This document shows positions 18,229 through 26,043 of a DNA stretch of 64,000 nucleotides, piece after piece (within the stretch, counting starts at the first letter, position 1; each line of letters opens with the position of its first letter). The notes beneath the pieces were generated by a model. The model was not told the DNA's origin. It searched no databases and saw only the letters and a list, made by a program, of their open reading frames with translations. Both the position numbers and the translations under genes were made by a program. The stretch is from a virus. The stretch is taken from positions 1 through 64,000 of IMG/VR virus record IMGVR_UViG_3300027917_000020; one strand, written 5' to 3'.

Positions 18229-19011
18229 ATGGCAAGAGTCCATTATTGGCATTATATAGTAGATGAAGAGGGACGACCTTTAGAGAATTGTGATATCCGA
18301 TTTTATTTACAGGATAACCAAACAACCGAGGCAAAGATATTTACCCATCCTTCACTTGGTATATCAACAACCACGTCCAGTGCTTTGATAAAAACTGATG
18401 GTAACGGGTTTTTTGAGTTTTGGATAGGTGATGAGTTTGAAACAAATGGATATTCAGCATCTCAAAAATTTTATTTAACATGGAGTAGAGCTGGTATTTT
18501 TCAGGGCGGAATTGAAAACGTGGATGTATTTCCGCCGATTTATACAGTAGACCAAGCTGATAATACGTCAGTAACCAGAAATCAAAAGAATAAGTTGGTT
18601 AGTAATGCTTTAGCTTACAAATGGGATACTCACGTTGATGCAACAACAAATGATAATCCTCACGAATTTGATGCGGTAGATACTTCAAAATCGGATACGG
18701 TTTTTAATAAACTGGTTAGTAATTCTTTGATTAATTATTTATTAAGTGCTCTTGCATCAGCCGGTACATTAAGCATTGCGGCCACTGCAGCTATTGAACG
18801 GCAATTTACAATTACATCGTGGTCGGCTTCCGGTGATTTGTATTATGCCAATTTAAATCACTTTTTAGGTAATGAATATCCGGTTGTCCAACTTAAAAAT
18901 TCGGTTACTAAAAAACAATACATCCCGGCACGGATTGTATCGGTCAGTGAAAATCAAACACGGGTTTTTGTATCAGATACCGGAAATACTAATGTAACCA
19001 TAATAGGATAA
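18229..19011 (+). CDS. tail-fibre-associated protein, paralog A (260 aa)
   Basis: N-terminal beta-sandwich (HYWHYIVDEEGRPLENCDIR, then NGFFEFWIGDEFE), a repeated linker N-K-L-V-S-N-x-L (twice), and a C-terminal small beta domain (ASGDLYYANLNHF). The next gene has the same plan, so they arose by duplication. SD AAGGAG. Probably a baseplate-attached fibre or connector. Confidence 0.6.
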   Translation: MARVHYWHYIVDEEGRPLENCDIRFYLQDNQTTEAKIFTHPSLGISTTTSSALIKTDGNGFFEFWIGDEFETNGYSASQKFYLTWSRAGIFQGGIENVDVFPPIYTVDQADNTSVTRNQKNKLVSNALAYKWDTHVDATTNDNPHEFDAVDTSKSDTVFNKLVSNSLINYLLSALASAGTLSIAATAAIERQFTITSWSASGDLYYANLNHFLGNEYPVVQLKNSVTKKQYIPARIVSVSENQTRVFVSDTGNTNVTIIG

Positions 19012-19015
19012 AATA

Positions 19016-19828
19016 ATGGGACGTAAACATATATATTATTTTTTAAAGACGGACGATGGTGAACCGATAGAGGGTGCTGAAATTGCGTTAAAACTGACGG
19101 GGACATTAACAAATGCAACCATTTATAATACGCAGACAGTGTCGGCGGCAATTAGTCCATCGGGCGGATTGGTTACGGATTCAAATGGATTTTTTGATTT
19201 TTGGATAGGTGACCAATTTGAAACTACTTATGTGGGCTATGAACCAAGTCAGTATTTTGATTTATATTGGACGTCCCCGAGTGGTACAGGACTTGTTGAT
19301 GGAGTTCAATTTTTTGAATTTCTTTATCCGGTAGATGAGACTGATTCAACGTCATCTACCAAAAATAAAATGTTAAATAACGAGCTGGCTTATAAATTTG
19401 AAACTCATGTGGGTACGTTATATACCGGAGTGCCTCACGGTATATATCCAGTAGATGAAACTGACTCGTCAGATGGTACTCTAAATAAGGTTGTAAGTAA
19501 TGAGTTATTAAATAGGCTTTATAGCTTTTCACTTACCAGTGGTGCGAAACCGGGGCTAACAATTGCAGCGTCTGGTGCTCTTATAACAACTCATACTTTA
19601 TATGCAAGTGCTATGTCGGCTTCAGGGGATTATTGGCAGGCTACATTTGACCCGGAGTTAAATAAAGCGGATGGGAATCATATGCCTGTTACTCAGGTTT
19701 ATGAAAAAGCGAGCGGCAATATAATACTTCCGTGGGAAGTTAGAATTAATTCGGCTACACAAATGAAAATTATAGTAACTGAGCAATCTGATATGATGGT
19801 CACTACTGTGGCAGAAGCGGGTAAATAA
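19016..19828 (+). CDS. tail-fibre-associated protein, paralog B (270 aa)
   Basis: Same architecture as the preceding gene: HIYYFLKTDDGEPIEGAEIA, NGFFDFWIGDQFE, YPVDETDS twice with N-K-x-x-x-NEL linkers, and ASGDYWQATFD near the end. Four bases separate the two genes. The N-terminal domain resembles an Ig-like or carboxypeptidase-regulatory beta-sandwich. Confidence 0.6.
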   Translation: MGRKHIYYFLKTDDGEPIEGAEIALKLTGTLTNATIYNTQTVSAAISPSGGLVTDSNGFFDFWIGDQFETTYVGYEPSQYFDLYWTSPSGTGLVDGVQFFEFLYPVDETDSTSSTKNKMLNNELAYKFETHVGTLYTGVPHGIYPVDETDSSDGTLNKVVSNELLNRLYSFSLTSGAKPGLTIAASGALITTHTLYASAMSASGDYWQATFDPELNKADGNHMPVTQVYEKASGNIILPWEVRINSATQMKIIVTEQSDMMVTTVAEAGK

Positions 19829-20178
19829 TGAAATTTAGGGACTATTTAGATAGCGATGTAAAGGAGTTTACGGAATTAAAAATAGGTTTAGTTGATAAAA
19901 AGACCAAAACCGAGTCTGAAGTAGTTCAGAAAATACAGACGAATTTCGATTTAGGTACGGATTTAATTAAGTTAATAAAAGATTTAAATGAAAAATTAGG
20001 CAACACATATCACGGCAAATTTAAGTTTGATTATGTTTTACAGGATAACAGCAGTATAGATAAATTGAAAATAAATAAAAACAGAAAGGAAGGTTTAAAG
20101 AAACAATGGTTGCGGAGCTGTGGAATGTTAGCTCGAAAACAAAACGAAGTGGAACAGCTTCAAGGAGATAAGGATTAA
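19828..20178 (+). CDS. small fibre-operon protein (116 aa)
   Basis: Overlaps both neighbours (TAATG at each end), so it is translationally coupled to the fibre genes. Highly charged and helical, begins MKFRDYLDSDVKEF. The start looks like the capsid-targeting peptides on the minus strand but lacks the L-x-E cleavage Glu. Could be a fibre assembly chaperone; no family recognised. Confidence 0.5.
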   Translation: MKFRDYLDSDVKEFTELKIGLVDKKTKTESEVVQKIQTNFDLGTDLIKLIKDLNEKLGNTYHGKFKFDYVLQDNSSIDKLKINKNRKEGLKKQWLRSCGMLARKQNEVEQLQGDKD

Positions 20179-21086
20179 TGGATTTTCACGAAATAAATAC
20201 GGTAGGTAAACTTTGGATTGAAAGAGTTAATACATTACCAACATGGACTACCGCAGATGCAGGCAGGCTTGTTTATGTTGTTTCGGAAGATAATTTTTAT
20301 AAAGGCGGAAGTACAGACTGGGAATTGTTTGGTAGGTCGTATGCTTTATGGGCAGGACTTGTGGAAAGAGCGACTTTTGAATACAATACAGCATTAAGCA
20401 TAAACATCAAGGGCGGAAGATACCATCATGCGACTAATACTGGAACTGAAATTATCGCAAAAATTGGGGATATAACTTTTGCATTTGGTAGTGCGGGCAG
20501 TAATTCTAATAGTGATAATTTAACTGCAAGTGATTGGCATTATCTTTATTTGGATAATTCAAGATTAGATGAAGATGTTACTGCCGGTATGTTTATAAAT
20601 TCAACAAGTGAACCACAATGGATAGATTCCAAACTCGGATGGTATGGATTGGCGGGCAATGTAACAACAAATGATAGATGTATTGGAGCTTTTTATACTA
20701 ATTCATCGTCTCAAATTGCAAGATTTTGGCAAGTACAAGATATGTTTATGTGGGACGCTCCTCTAACAATTTTTCAAGGAACATGGCCAACTTCTTGGAC
20801 TGTTAAAAATGTATTTGCTCCGACATTTACAAAATTTATTTATGGTACTATTTATGCCTATTCTACGTCTCCCGGTACAGCAGATTGTTATTGGAGACCT
20901 ATTTATTCAACAGGGGCCGGTTTCCGTGTTTTAAGAGTGGCCAATAATCAACAGTCAAGCATGAATGAAATATCAAGAATGGTAATAACAGATACAATCA
21001 GTGGTCCACAAATAGCCATAAGAGCTACTGCCGCAGCTGCGGTAACTTTGTTTCAAAATGGTTATTATTTACCATATGGAATGTAA
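20178..21086 (+). CDS. receptor-binding/tail fibre protein, tandem copy 1 (302 aa)
   Basis: First of three tandem paralogs. Shared N-terminus MDFHEINTVGKLWIERV, LPTWT, GRLVYV, YKGG, and shared C-terminus QNGYYLPYGM; the middle has a common DRCI and LYLDNS pattern but has diverged strongly. Conserved ends with variable centres suit an attachment peg plus variable receptor-binding surface. Overlaps the previous gene. Confidence 0.65.
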   Translation: MDFHEINTVGKLWIERVNTLPTWTTADAGRLVYVVSEDNFYKGGSTDWELFGRSYALWAGLVERATFEYNTALSINIKGGRYHHATNTGTEIIAKIGDITFAFGSAGSNSNSDNLTASDWHYLYLDNSRLDEDVTAGMFINSTSEPQWIDSKLGWYGLAGNVTTNDRCIGAFYTNSSSQIARFWQVQDMFMWDAPLTIFQGTWPTSWTVKNVFAPTFTKFIYGTIYAYSTSPGTADCYWRPIYSTGAGFRVLRVANNQQSSMNEISRMVITDTISGPQIAIRATAAAAVTLFQNGYYLPYGM

Positions 21087-21097
21087 GGAGATTTTAA

Positions 21098-21985
21098 ATG
21101 GATTTTCATGAAATAAATATGAAAGGCAAAATTTGGGTTGAAAGATTGGCTACGTTACCAACGTGGACTTCAAGCGATAAAGGACGAATGGTTTATATAA
21201 CATCAACCGGAATTTATTATAAAGGGGAGGCTACAGGTTGGGGTGAAATTGGAAGACCATTGGATGCTTATACTGGTTATATTCGCAGGCCTTTGTTTTC
21301 TTATAATACAACAAATTCTATTACCATTTCACCGGGCAGATATCATATCAATGGTTCGACAGAAAGATTTATAACTTGGGATTCGGAATTGACCTATACT
21401 TTTACTTCACTTGGGGCAAGTGAATATCATTATTTATATATTGATGATAGTGATGTCGGTTCGGATAATGTGCTTGCCGCTACCGATTTGTTTAATACAA
21501 CAACTGCGCCTACATGGAGTAATTCGAAATTAGGTTATTATAATAATAATGATAGATGTATTTTGGCTTTAAGAACAAATACTACAAACGGATTAAGGGA
21601 ATTTTATCATTCTAATGATTTAATTCATTGGGATTCAGGATTAAACATATGGAATGGTTATCCCCGTTCCACTGCATGGCAAAATGTAACAACTACTGTA
21701 CCGGCTTTTACGGATTTTGTTCCTATATTGTTTTATTCAGTCTATCAAACGAAACATCATGGGAGTGAAATATACTATCGTCCTTCGATTACAGGAAATG
21801 CAATTATATGTGGAAGAACTTGTTATGATAAATCTGGAGATAATCAATGTAACCAAATTGATGCAAATAATTGTGGAAGAATTAGGATAGATGAAAATAA
21901 ACAATTTGCAGTGGCATCAAATGTAAACGGTCATGCTTTCACCTATATTTATCAAAATGGTTATTATTTACCACAAGGGCTTTAA
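21098..21985 (+). CDS. receptor-binding/tail fibre protein, tandem copy 2 (295 aa)
   Basis: MDFHEINMKGKIWVERL start and QNGYYLPQGL end as in copy 1; NNNDRCILALRTN and YHYLYIDDSD mark the conserved centre. AAGGAG in front of the ATG. The C-terminal third differs from copies 1 and 3, including its Cys-rich CGRTCYDKSG segment. Confidence 0.65.
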   Translation: MDFHEINMKGKIWVERLATLPTWTSSDKGRMVYITSTGIYYKGEATGWGEIGRPLDAYTGYIRRPLFSYNTTNSITISPGRYHINGSTERFITWDSELTYTFTSLGASEYHYLYIDDSDVGSDNVLAATDLFNTTTAPTWSNSKLGYYNNNDRCILALRTNTTNGLREFYHSNDLIHWDSGLNIWNGYPRSTAWQNVTTTVPAFTDFVPILFYSVYQTKHHGSEIYYRPSITGNAIICGRTCYDKSGDNQCNQIDANNCGRIRIDENKQFAVASNVNGHAFTYIYQNGYYLPQGL

Positions 21986-22000
21986 GGAGATTAGATTTAA

Positions 22001-22885
22001 ATGGATTTTCATGGATTAAATACAAAAGGAAAAATTTGGATAGAAAGATTGTCGACTTTACCAACGTGGACGGCAAATGATATTGGTCGGATGGTTTATA
22101 TTACAGGGACTGATAAATATTATAAAGGGGATGCTACGGGCTGGAGCCTTTTTGAAAGAGCTGCTAATTTATTTGCTGGGTTTTTAGTTAGACCTAAATT
22201 TGAATGGAATAATACATCCAGTATTATTATTAATCCCGGACGTTATCATCATAGCGGAACTGCTGAACAATTCTTAAAATGGTCAACTCCAATAACATAT
22301 ACGTTTGCTGGATTAGGAAGTTTTTCGAACTATTGGCAATATTTGTATATTTGGGATGGGGCTTTAACAAGTGATACTCTTTCAAGCTCGACTCTGAGAA
22401 ATAATATAATTCCTCCAACTTGGAATAGCACTAAAAGTGGATGGTATAATAAAGAAGATAGATGTATTTTTGCAGTCTATGTGGATGGCTCATCACAAAT
22501 TGTTAAATTTTTCCATTTAAATGATTATATTCGTTGGGATTACCGATATGAACCTTATCGAGCAAGTACGGTAACAGCATCTTGGCAACCGCTTTGCACA
22601 TTTCGTGCGCCGAGTTTTTGTACTCAGGTGGGAGCAGCTTTTCATGCAGAAAATGTTAGTCAATGGTCTTGGATATGGTATAGACCAGAAGGGGCTACAA
22701 CAAATACTGGTATTCCGATAGCACAGCATTATCATACAAATTCGAGATATCAAAGAAGTACTGATGAAAAAACCAGAGTACAAATAAATTCAAGCACTAA
22801 ACGAATTGATATGAAAGTAACATACGGCACTGGTGGTGGTGTTCGTATTATGCAAACCGGCTGGTGGTTGCCAGATGGAATGTAA
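22001..22885 (+). CDS. receptor-binding/tail fibre protein, tandem copy 3 (294 aa)
   Basis: MDFHGLNTKGKIWIERL start, EDRCIFAVYV centre and QTGWWLPDGM end. It is the last gene of the structural operon: a terminator and a new promoter follow immediately. The three copies could be alternative or co-assembled receptor-binding tips. Confidence 0.65.
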   Translation: MDFHGLNTKGKIWIERLSTLPTWTANDIGRMVYITGTDKYYKGDATGWSLFERAANLFAGFLVRPKFEWNNTSSIIINPGRYHHSGTAEQFLKWSTPITYTFAGLGSFSNYWQYLYIWDGALTSDTLSSSTLRNNIIPPTWNSTKSGWYNKEDRCIFAVYVDGSSQIVKFFHLNDYIRWDYRYEPYRASTVTASWQPLCTFRAPSFCTQVGAAFHAENVSQWSWIWYRPEGATTNTGIPIAQHYHTNSRYQRSTDEKTRVQINSSTKRIDMKVTYGTGGGVRIMQTGWWLPDGM

Positions 22886-22919
22886 CCTATTTTTTAATTA
22901 ATAAATTTATTAGTTTACG

Positions 22920-22944
22920 AAAACCCTCATATAGAGGGTTTTTG
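22920..22944 (+). terminator. intrinsic terminator after the fibre operon
   Basis: Stem AAACCCTC/GAGGGTTT with loop ATATA followed by TTG; it directly abuts a class A promoter at 22945. Confidence 0.8.
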
Positions 22945-22973
22945 TTTACAGTTTTCCCAATATATGGTATAAT
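22945..22973 (+). promoter_or_regulatory. class A promoter
   Basis: TTTACA (22945-22950), 17-base spacer ending TATGG, TATAAT (22968-22973). It starts the unit with the S74-like gene; the leader is about 27 bases with AAAGGGGG. Confidence 0.85.
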
Positions 22974-23006
22974 GTACCATAAACCTATAACTTTAAAGGG
23001 GGAATT

Positions 23007-23315
23007 ATGGCCGATAATATGAAAAAATGGGGATTGGATTTTATCCGTAAATTAAAGCCGTGTTTTTGGAAGTATAAATTACCACGATTAAACGATGGCC
23101 GATATCATTTTGGCATGGTAGCGCAGGATATTATAGATATTGTATCTAAGGATGATTTTGGGTTTGTTACGGTAAAAGAGTTTGAAGATGGACGACCTAT
23201 GTATCGGGTTAATTATTTTGAATTTATGGGCCCGCTTATTGCCGCTATACAGCAGTTGGACCAGAAGGTTAAAAAGTTAGAAAAAGAGTTAAAGACTGTA
23301 AAGGGAAATAAATAA
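23007..23315 (+). CDS. stand-alone S74-like intramolecular chaperone domain (102 aa)
   Basis: The whole protein corresponds to an endosialidase-type C-terminal chaperone: WGLDFIRKLKPCFWKY, HFGMVAQDI, VNYFEFMGPLIAAIQQLDQK and a C-terminal coiled coil. In fibres this domain is normally fused and cuts itself off using a Ser-Asp...Lys motif. Here the domain is alone, starts ADNMKKW, and the usual N-terminal Ser/Asp pair is not visible. It may act in trans on the repeat fibres encoded at 59283-63966, which lack an S74 tail (inference). Confidence 0.75.
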   Translation: MADNMKKWGLDFIRKLKPCFWKYKLPRLNDGRYHFGMVAQDIIDIVSKDDFGFVTVKEFEDGRPMYRVNYFEFMGPLIAAIQQLDQKVKKLEKELKTVKGNK

Positions 23316-23318
23316 ATA
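23311..23318 (+). promoter_or_regulatory. late-type promoter AATAAATA, leaderless
   Basis: AATAAATA ends exactly 5 bases before the GTG of the acyltransferase gene, where no Shine-Dalgarno is present. Confidence 0.5.
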
Positions 23319-23323
23319 TTTTT

Positions 23324-23809
23324 GTGAACCCGGATAAATTAAAGAAATTAGAACAGGCACATATTGGAAAAGATTGCCAAATTAATGGCACTATTGATAT
23401 TAATAGACCGCATACGGTTTTTATAGGGGAAAAAGTTGTATTAGGAGGCGAAGGTAGAATTATTACCCATTGCCCTATTCGTTCATTTTTGCCCGATGAT
23501 AGAATTATTATAGGGGATTGTGCGTGGATAGGATATCGGACAGTTGTATTGCCCGGAGTTAAAATAGGCCGATTTGCTATTATAGGCGCACAATCGGTTG
23601 TGAGTAAGGACGTTCCTGCCTATTATATCGCCGCCGGAAATCCATTACGAGTCTTGCGAAAACGGGATAAGGATGAAATTCGCCGGTGGTATATCCAAAA
23701 ATGGAAGTTGGGCAGAGAACCTAATAAGGACATTAAATATGACCCTAATATGTTAACTGAAGAAGAGGAGAAATGGATATTTAAGGATTACGAGATTAAT
23801 GGGAGTTAA
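23324..23809 (+). CDS. left-handed beta-helix (hexapeptide) acyltransferase
   Basis: 161 residues, GTG start. Hexapeptide repeats: IGKDCQINGTIDI, VFIGEKVVLGG, IIIGDCAWIGYRTVVLPGV, IGRFAIIGAQSVVSKDV, then the standard closing AYYIAAGNPLRVLRKR. This is the CysE/LacA/WbbJ-like O-acetyltransferase pattern; the catalytic His is probably the one in ITHCPI. A likely role is acetylation of a surface sugar or of phage glycans. No good ribosome-binding site; a late-type promoter 5 bases before the start suggests leaderless translation. Confidence 0.8.
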   Translation: MNPDKLKKLEQAHIGKDCQINGTIDINRPHTVFIGEKVVLGGEGRIITHCPIRSFLPDDRIIIGDCAWIGYRTVVLPGVKIGRFAIIGAQSVVSKDVPAYYIAAGNPLRVLRKRDKDEIRRWYIQKWKLGREPNKDIKYDPNMLTEEEEKWIFKDYEINGS

Positions 23810-24230
23810 AGCAAGTAAGAATTATGTAAAAAACGAAGACCTAATGCCGCATATATTTTATTACAGGGAGACGGGCAAGGTCACCGAAGAATTCGGAGAA
23901 ATGCTATTAAAGATAGCGGAGAATTATGCCAATAAGGGCAATTTCCACGGCTATACATGGAAACAGGATATGGTAATGGAAGCCGTCTATACTTGTATCC
24001 GCTATATGCATAACTTCGACCCTATCAAAAAAGCAAAACCAAATCCATTCGCATATTTCACATCTATTATCAGGAATGCATTTCTAAATTATATCGCAAA
24101 ACAAAAAAAGCATAGTAAAATCAAAGACCATTGTTATAATTACCACCACTTAATGAATGATGAGGAGTGCGAGGATGATTATTTTAGGACGAAAGGAATA
24201 GACTATACGGTATTAAAAGAGGAGAAGTGA
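23799..24230 (+). CDS. 55: late transcription sigma factor gp55-like
   Basis: 143 residues. HIFYYRETGKVTEEFGEMLL, then IAENYANKGNFHGYTWKQDM and KPNPFAYFTSIIRNAFLNYI are the gp55 sigma region 2-like pattern of T4-type phages. The protein replaces the host sigma on RNA polymerase and recognises TATAAATA, sites of which are seen in this window. T4 gp55 is 185 residues; this one is shorter, and its C-terminus (TVLKEEK) lacks an obvious clamp-binding peptide. Overlaps the acyltransferase by 11 bases. Confidence 0.88.
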   Translation: MGVKASKNYVKNEDLMPHIFYYRETGKVTEEFGEMLLKIAENYANKGNFHGYTWKQDMVMEAVYTCIRYMHNFDPIKKAKPNPFAYFTSIIRNAFLNYIAKQKKHSKIKDHCYNYHHLMNDEECEDDYFRTKGIDYTVLKEEK

Positions 24231-24231
24231 A

Positions 24232-24786
24232 ATGTTTAAAAAGCTGAAAGAAGCCGTTATTTTAAAATGGTGGTTTCTTGTATGCTTGATTAGTTTCGGA
24301 ATAGTGGTTAGTGCAGTGGCCGGGATTTTTCAAATGGCATATGAGGCTGATGCTACTAAAATTAGTTTTGGTATTTTCGGTTTATTTGTTATATTAACTG
24401 GCTGGACAGGGATGCTTACATATAAAGCGTCCATTAAGGAGATAGGTAAAAAGGAGTATGAAAAAATAATAAGACAGAATGGGTTAAGTCATTTCTTTTC
24501 CGATATATTGTTTTATATGGGAATGACGGGTACGGTACTCGGTTTTATTATGATGCTGAGACAGAGTTTTGAAAATATAGTAGCAGGCAACACGGCAAGT
24601 ATGCAGGCCGCTTTAACCAGTATGGGTTCCGGTATGAGTACAGCATTGTTTACGACAGCGGCCGGTCTTATTTGTAGCATATTATTAAAATTACAGGTTT
24701 ATAATCTGGATTATTTTTTGGAGGAGTTGGAACCCAAAGATTGTGGGGGAAATTGTTCATGTAGGGATTCTGGCGGACAAGTTTAA
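24232..24786 (+). CDS. MotA/TolQ/ExbB-family channel subunit
   Basis: 184 residues, four predicted membrane helices (about 13-33, 42-62, 87-108, 133-155). The last two carry the family signature: MGMTGTVLGFIMML and GMSTALFTTAAGLICSILLK, matching the G-x-x-G-T-V-x-G and A-L-x-T-T-A-x-G-L of ExbB/TolQ. Such proteins form the pentameric ring of proton-driven motors. The gene follows the late sigma gene by one base and overlaps the ExbD-like gene. A phage copy is unusual. Confidence 0.8.
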   Translation: MFKKLKEAVILKWWFLVCLISFGIVVSAVAGIFQMAYEADATKISFGIFGLFVILTGWTGMLTYKASIKEIGKKEYEKIIRQNGLSHFFSDILFYMGMTGTVLGFIMMLRQSFENIVAGNTASMQAALTSMGSGMSTALFTTAAGLICSILLKLQVYNLDYFLEELEPKDCGGNCSCRDSGGQV

Positions 24787-25421
24787 TGATACGGAGAAAT
24801 AGACAAACCACAACTCCGTTTTTGGATTTACTTTTTAACTGCTTAGTCGGTTTCGTGTTTCTATTTGTGGTGGCGTTTTTAATGATAGCACCTGAGAAAA
24901 AAGAAGCCGGAATAAAAACTAAAGCGGAATTCGTTATAACATTAACATGGGATAAAGCAAATCCCGATGATGTTGATTTATGGCTAAAGAATCCTCTTGG
25001 TCAGATTATGTTTTTTAGGCGTAAAGAGGTTAATTTTATGCATTTAGATAGGGATGATGTGGGACATGCAAATGATAATGTCTATGCAAATGGAATACTT
25101 ATTGAATATCCATATAATCAAGAAATAGGAACAATTAGAGGAGCGATACCCGGTGAATGGATAGTAAACGTCCATATGTATGCTAAACGTTCTTCAACTC
25201 CTGCAAATGTTACAGTACGGATAGATAAAATTAATCCAAAAGTAACAACTATATTTTTAGAAACTTTTAAATTAACTGAATTTGAAGAAGTTACCGTCCT
25301 TCGTTTTAGAATGACTACCGATGGAAGTATACTTTTGACAAGCAAAGAACCATATGAAATGGTAAAAGAAGAATTACAACATACAGGCGGAAATTTATCA
25401 ACGGGATATATTAGGAGATAA
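24786..25421 (+). CDS. ExbD/TolR-like subunit with periplasmic domain
   Basis: 211 residues. A basic N-terminus (MIRRNRQTTT) is followed by TPFLDLLFNCLVGFVFLFVV, one membrane helix with the Asp (residue 14) in the position of the proton-carrying Asp of ExbD/TolR/MotB. The periplasmic part has ITLTWDKANPDDVDLWLKNP and GEWIVNVHMYA, resembling the beta-sandwich of DUF2135-type domains rather than the ExbD or OmpA fold. It overlaps the ExbB-like gene (TAATG), indicating one complex. Confidence 0.75.
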   Translation: MIRRNRQTTTPFLDLLFNCLVGFVFLFVVAFLMIAPEKKEAGIKTKAEFVITLTWDKANPDDVDLWLKNPLGQIMFFRRKEVNFMHLDRDDVGHANDNVYANGILIEYPYNQEIGTIRGAIPGEWIVNVHMYAKRSSTPANVTVRIDKINPKVTTIFLETFKLTEFEEVTVLRFRMTTDGSILLTSKEPYEMVKEELQHTGGNLSTGYIRR

Positions 25422-25423
25422 TT

Positions 25424-25987
25424 ATGTGGGAAGGAACAACAGGACTGGCCGCTACTTTTGTGGTTTTGGCCAGTGTATTGTTATGGATTTTTATTAAACC
25501 CGACACTAAAGGATGGATTAAGGCAATCGTTATTCCGTTTGTAATTTGGTTTGGTTTTGCAGCGTGGTATACACCTCAAAATCTAATGGGATGGGCTAAA
25601 ATCACTACATTAGAAGAAGTGCCGGGGAATTCGATAGTTCAGAATATTATGATAATTGAACCAAATAATAATGATAAAGGGGCTATGTATTTTTGGTTAA
25701 TACCTTTAGAGAAAGAGCCGGATTCTTTGTTTTGGAATCCAAAATATGCGTTTGTATATAATTCAAAGCCCGGAGAACCTCGAGTTTATAAAACACCATA
25801 TGATAAGGAACTTCATAAAAAATTATTAGAAGCCCAAAAGGAAAAGGGTAAAAACAGGGGAAGCGTATTAATTTTTAAAGGTCTTTTGAAGGGCGAAAAG
25901 GGTAAAATGAAAGGAGAAGAAGGTCCGATGAATCGGGAGAAACAACCATTTAAAATATTAAAACCGCAGGATATTTTTATAAAATAG
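25424..25987 (+). CDS. third subunit of the membrane module (187 aa), unknown
   Basis: Two N-terminal membrane helices (about 7-24 and 32-49), a globular part (NSIVQNIMIIEPNN, AMYFWLIPLEKE), and a very basic tail (EKGKNRGS, KGEKGKMKGEEG). Two bases separate it from the ExbD-like gene, so it likely belongs to the same complex. No family recognised. The gene ends immediately before a class A promoter. Confidence 0.6.
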   Translation: MWEGTTGLAATFVVLASVLLWIFIKPDTKGWIKAIVIPFVIWFGFAAWYTPQNLMGWAKITTLEEVPGNSIVQNIMIIEPNNNDKGAMYFWLIPLEKEPDSLFWNPKYAFVYNSKPGEPRVYKTPYDKELHKKLLEAQKEKGKNRGSVLIFKGLLKGEKGKMKGEEGPMNREKQPFKILKPQDIFIK

Positions 25988-26016
25988 TTTACAATTGCGG
26001 TTATTTGTGGTATAAT
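25988..26016 (+). promoter_or_regulatory. class A promoter
   Basis: TTTACA (25988-25993), 17-base spacer ending TTGTGG, TATAAT (26011-26016); starts the recombination operon. Confidence 0.85.
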
Positions 26017-26043
26017 GTATGTTTATGGGAGTAAGTTGTAAGA

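Noticed and set aside
19828-19860. MKFRDYLDSD as a further capsid-targeting peptide.
   Set aside because: It lacks the Glu of the L/I-x-E cleavage site and lies in the tail-fibre operon, so it is not counted in the CTS set.
24232-25421. Assignment of the ExbB/ExbD-like pair as a Zorya (ZorAB) defence system.
   Set aside because: ZorA's long cytoplasmic tail and ZorB's OmpA-like peptidoglycan-binding domain are absent, and no ZorC/D/E-like genes lie nearby.
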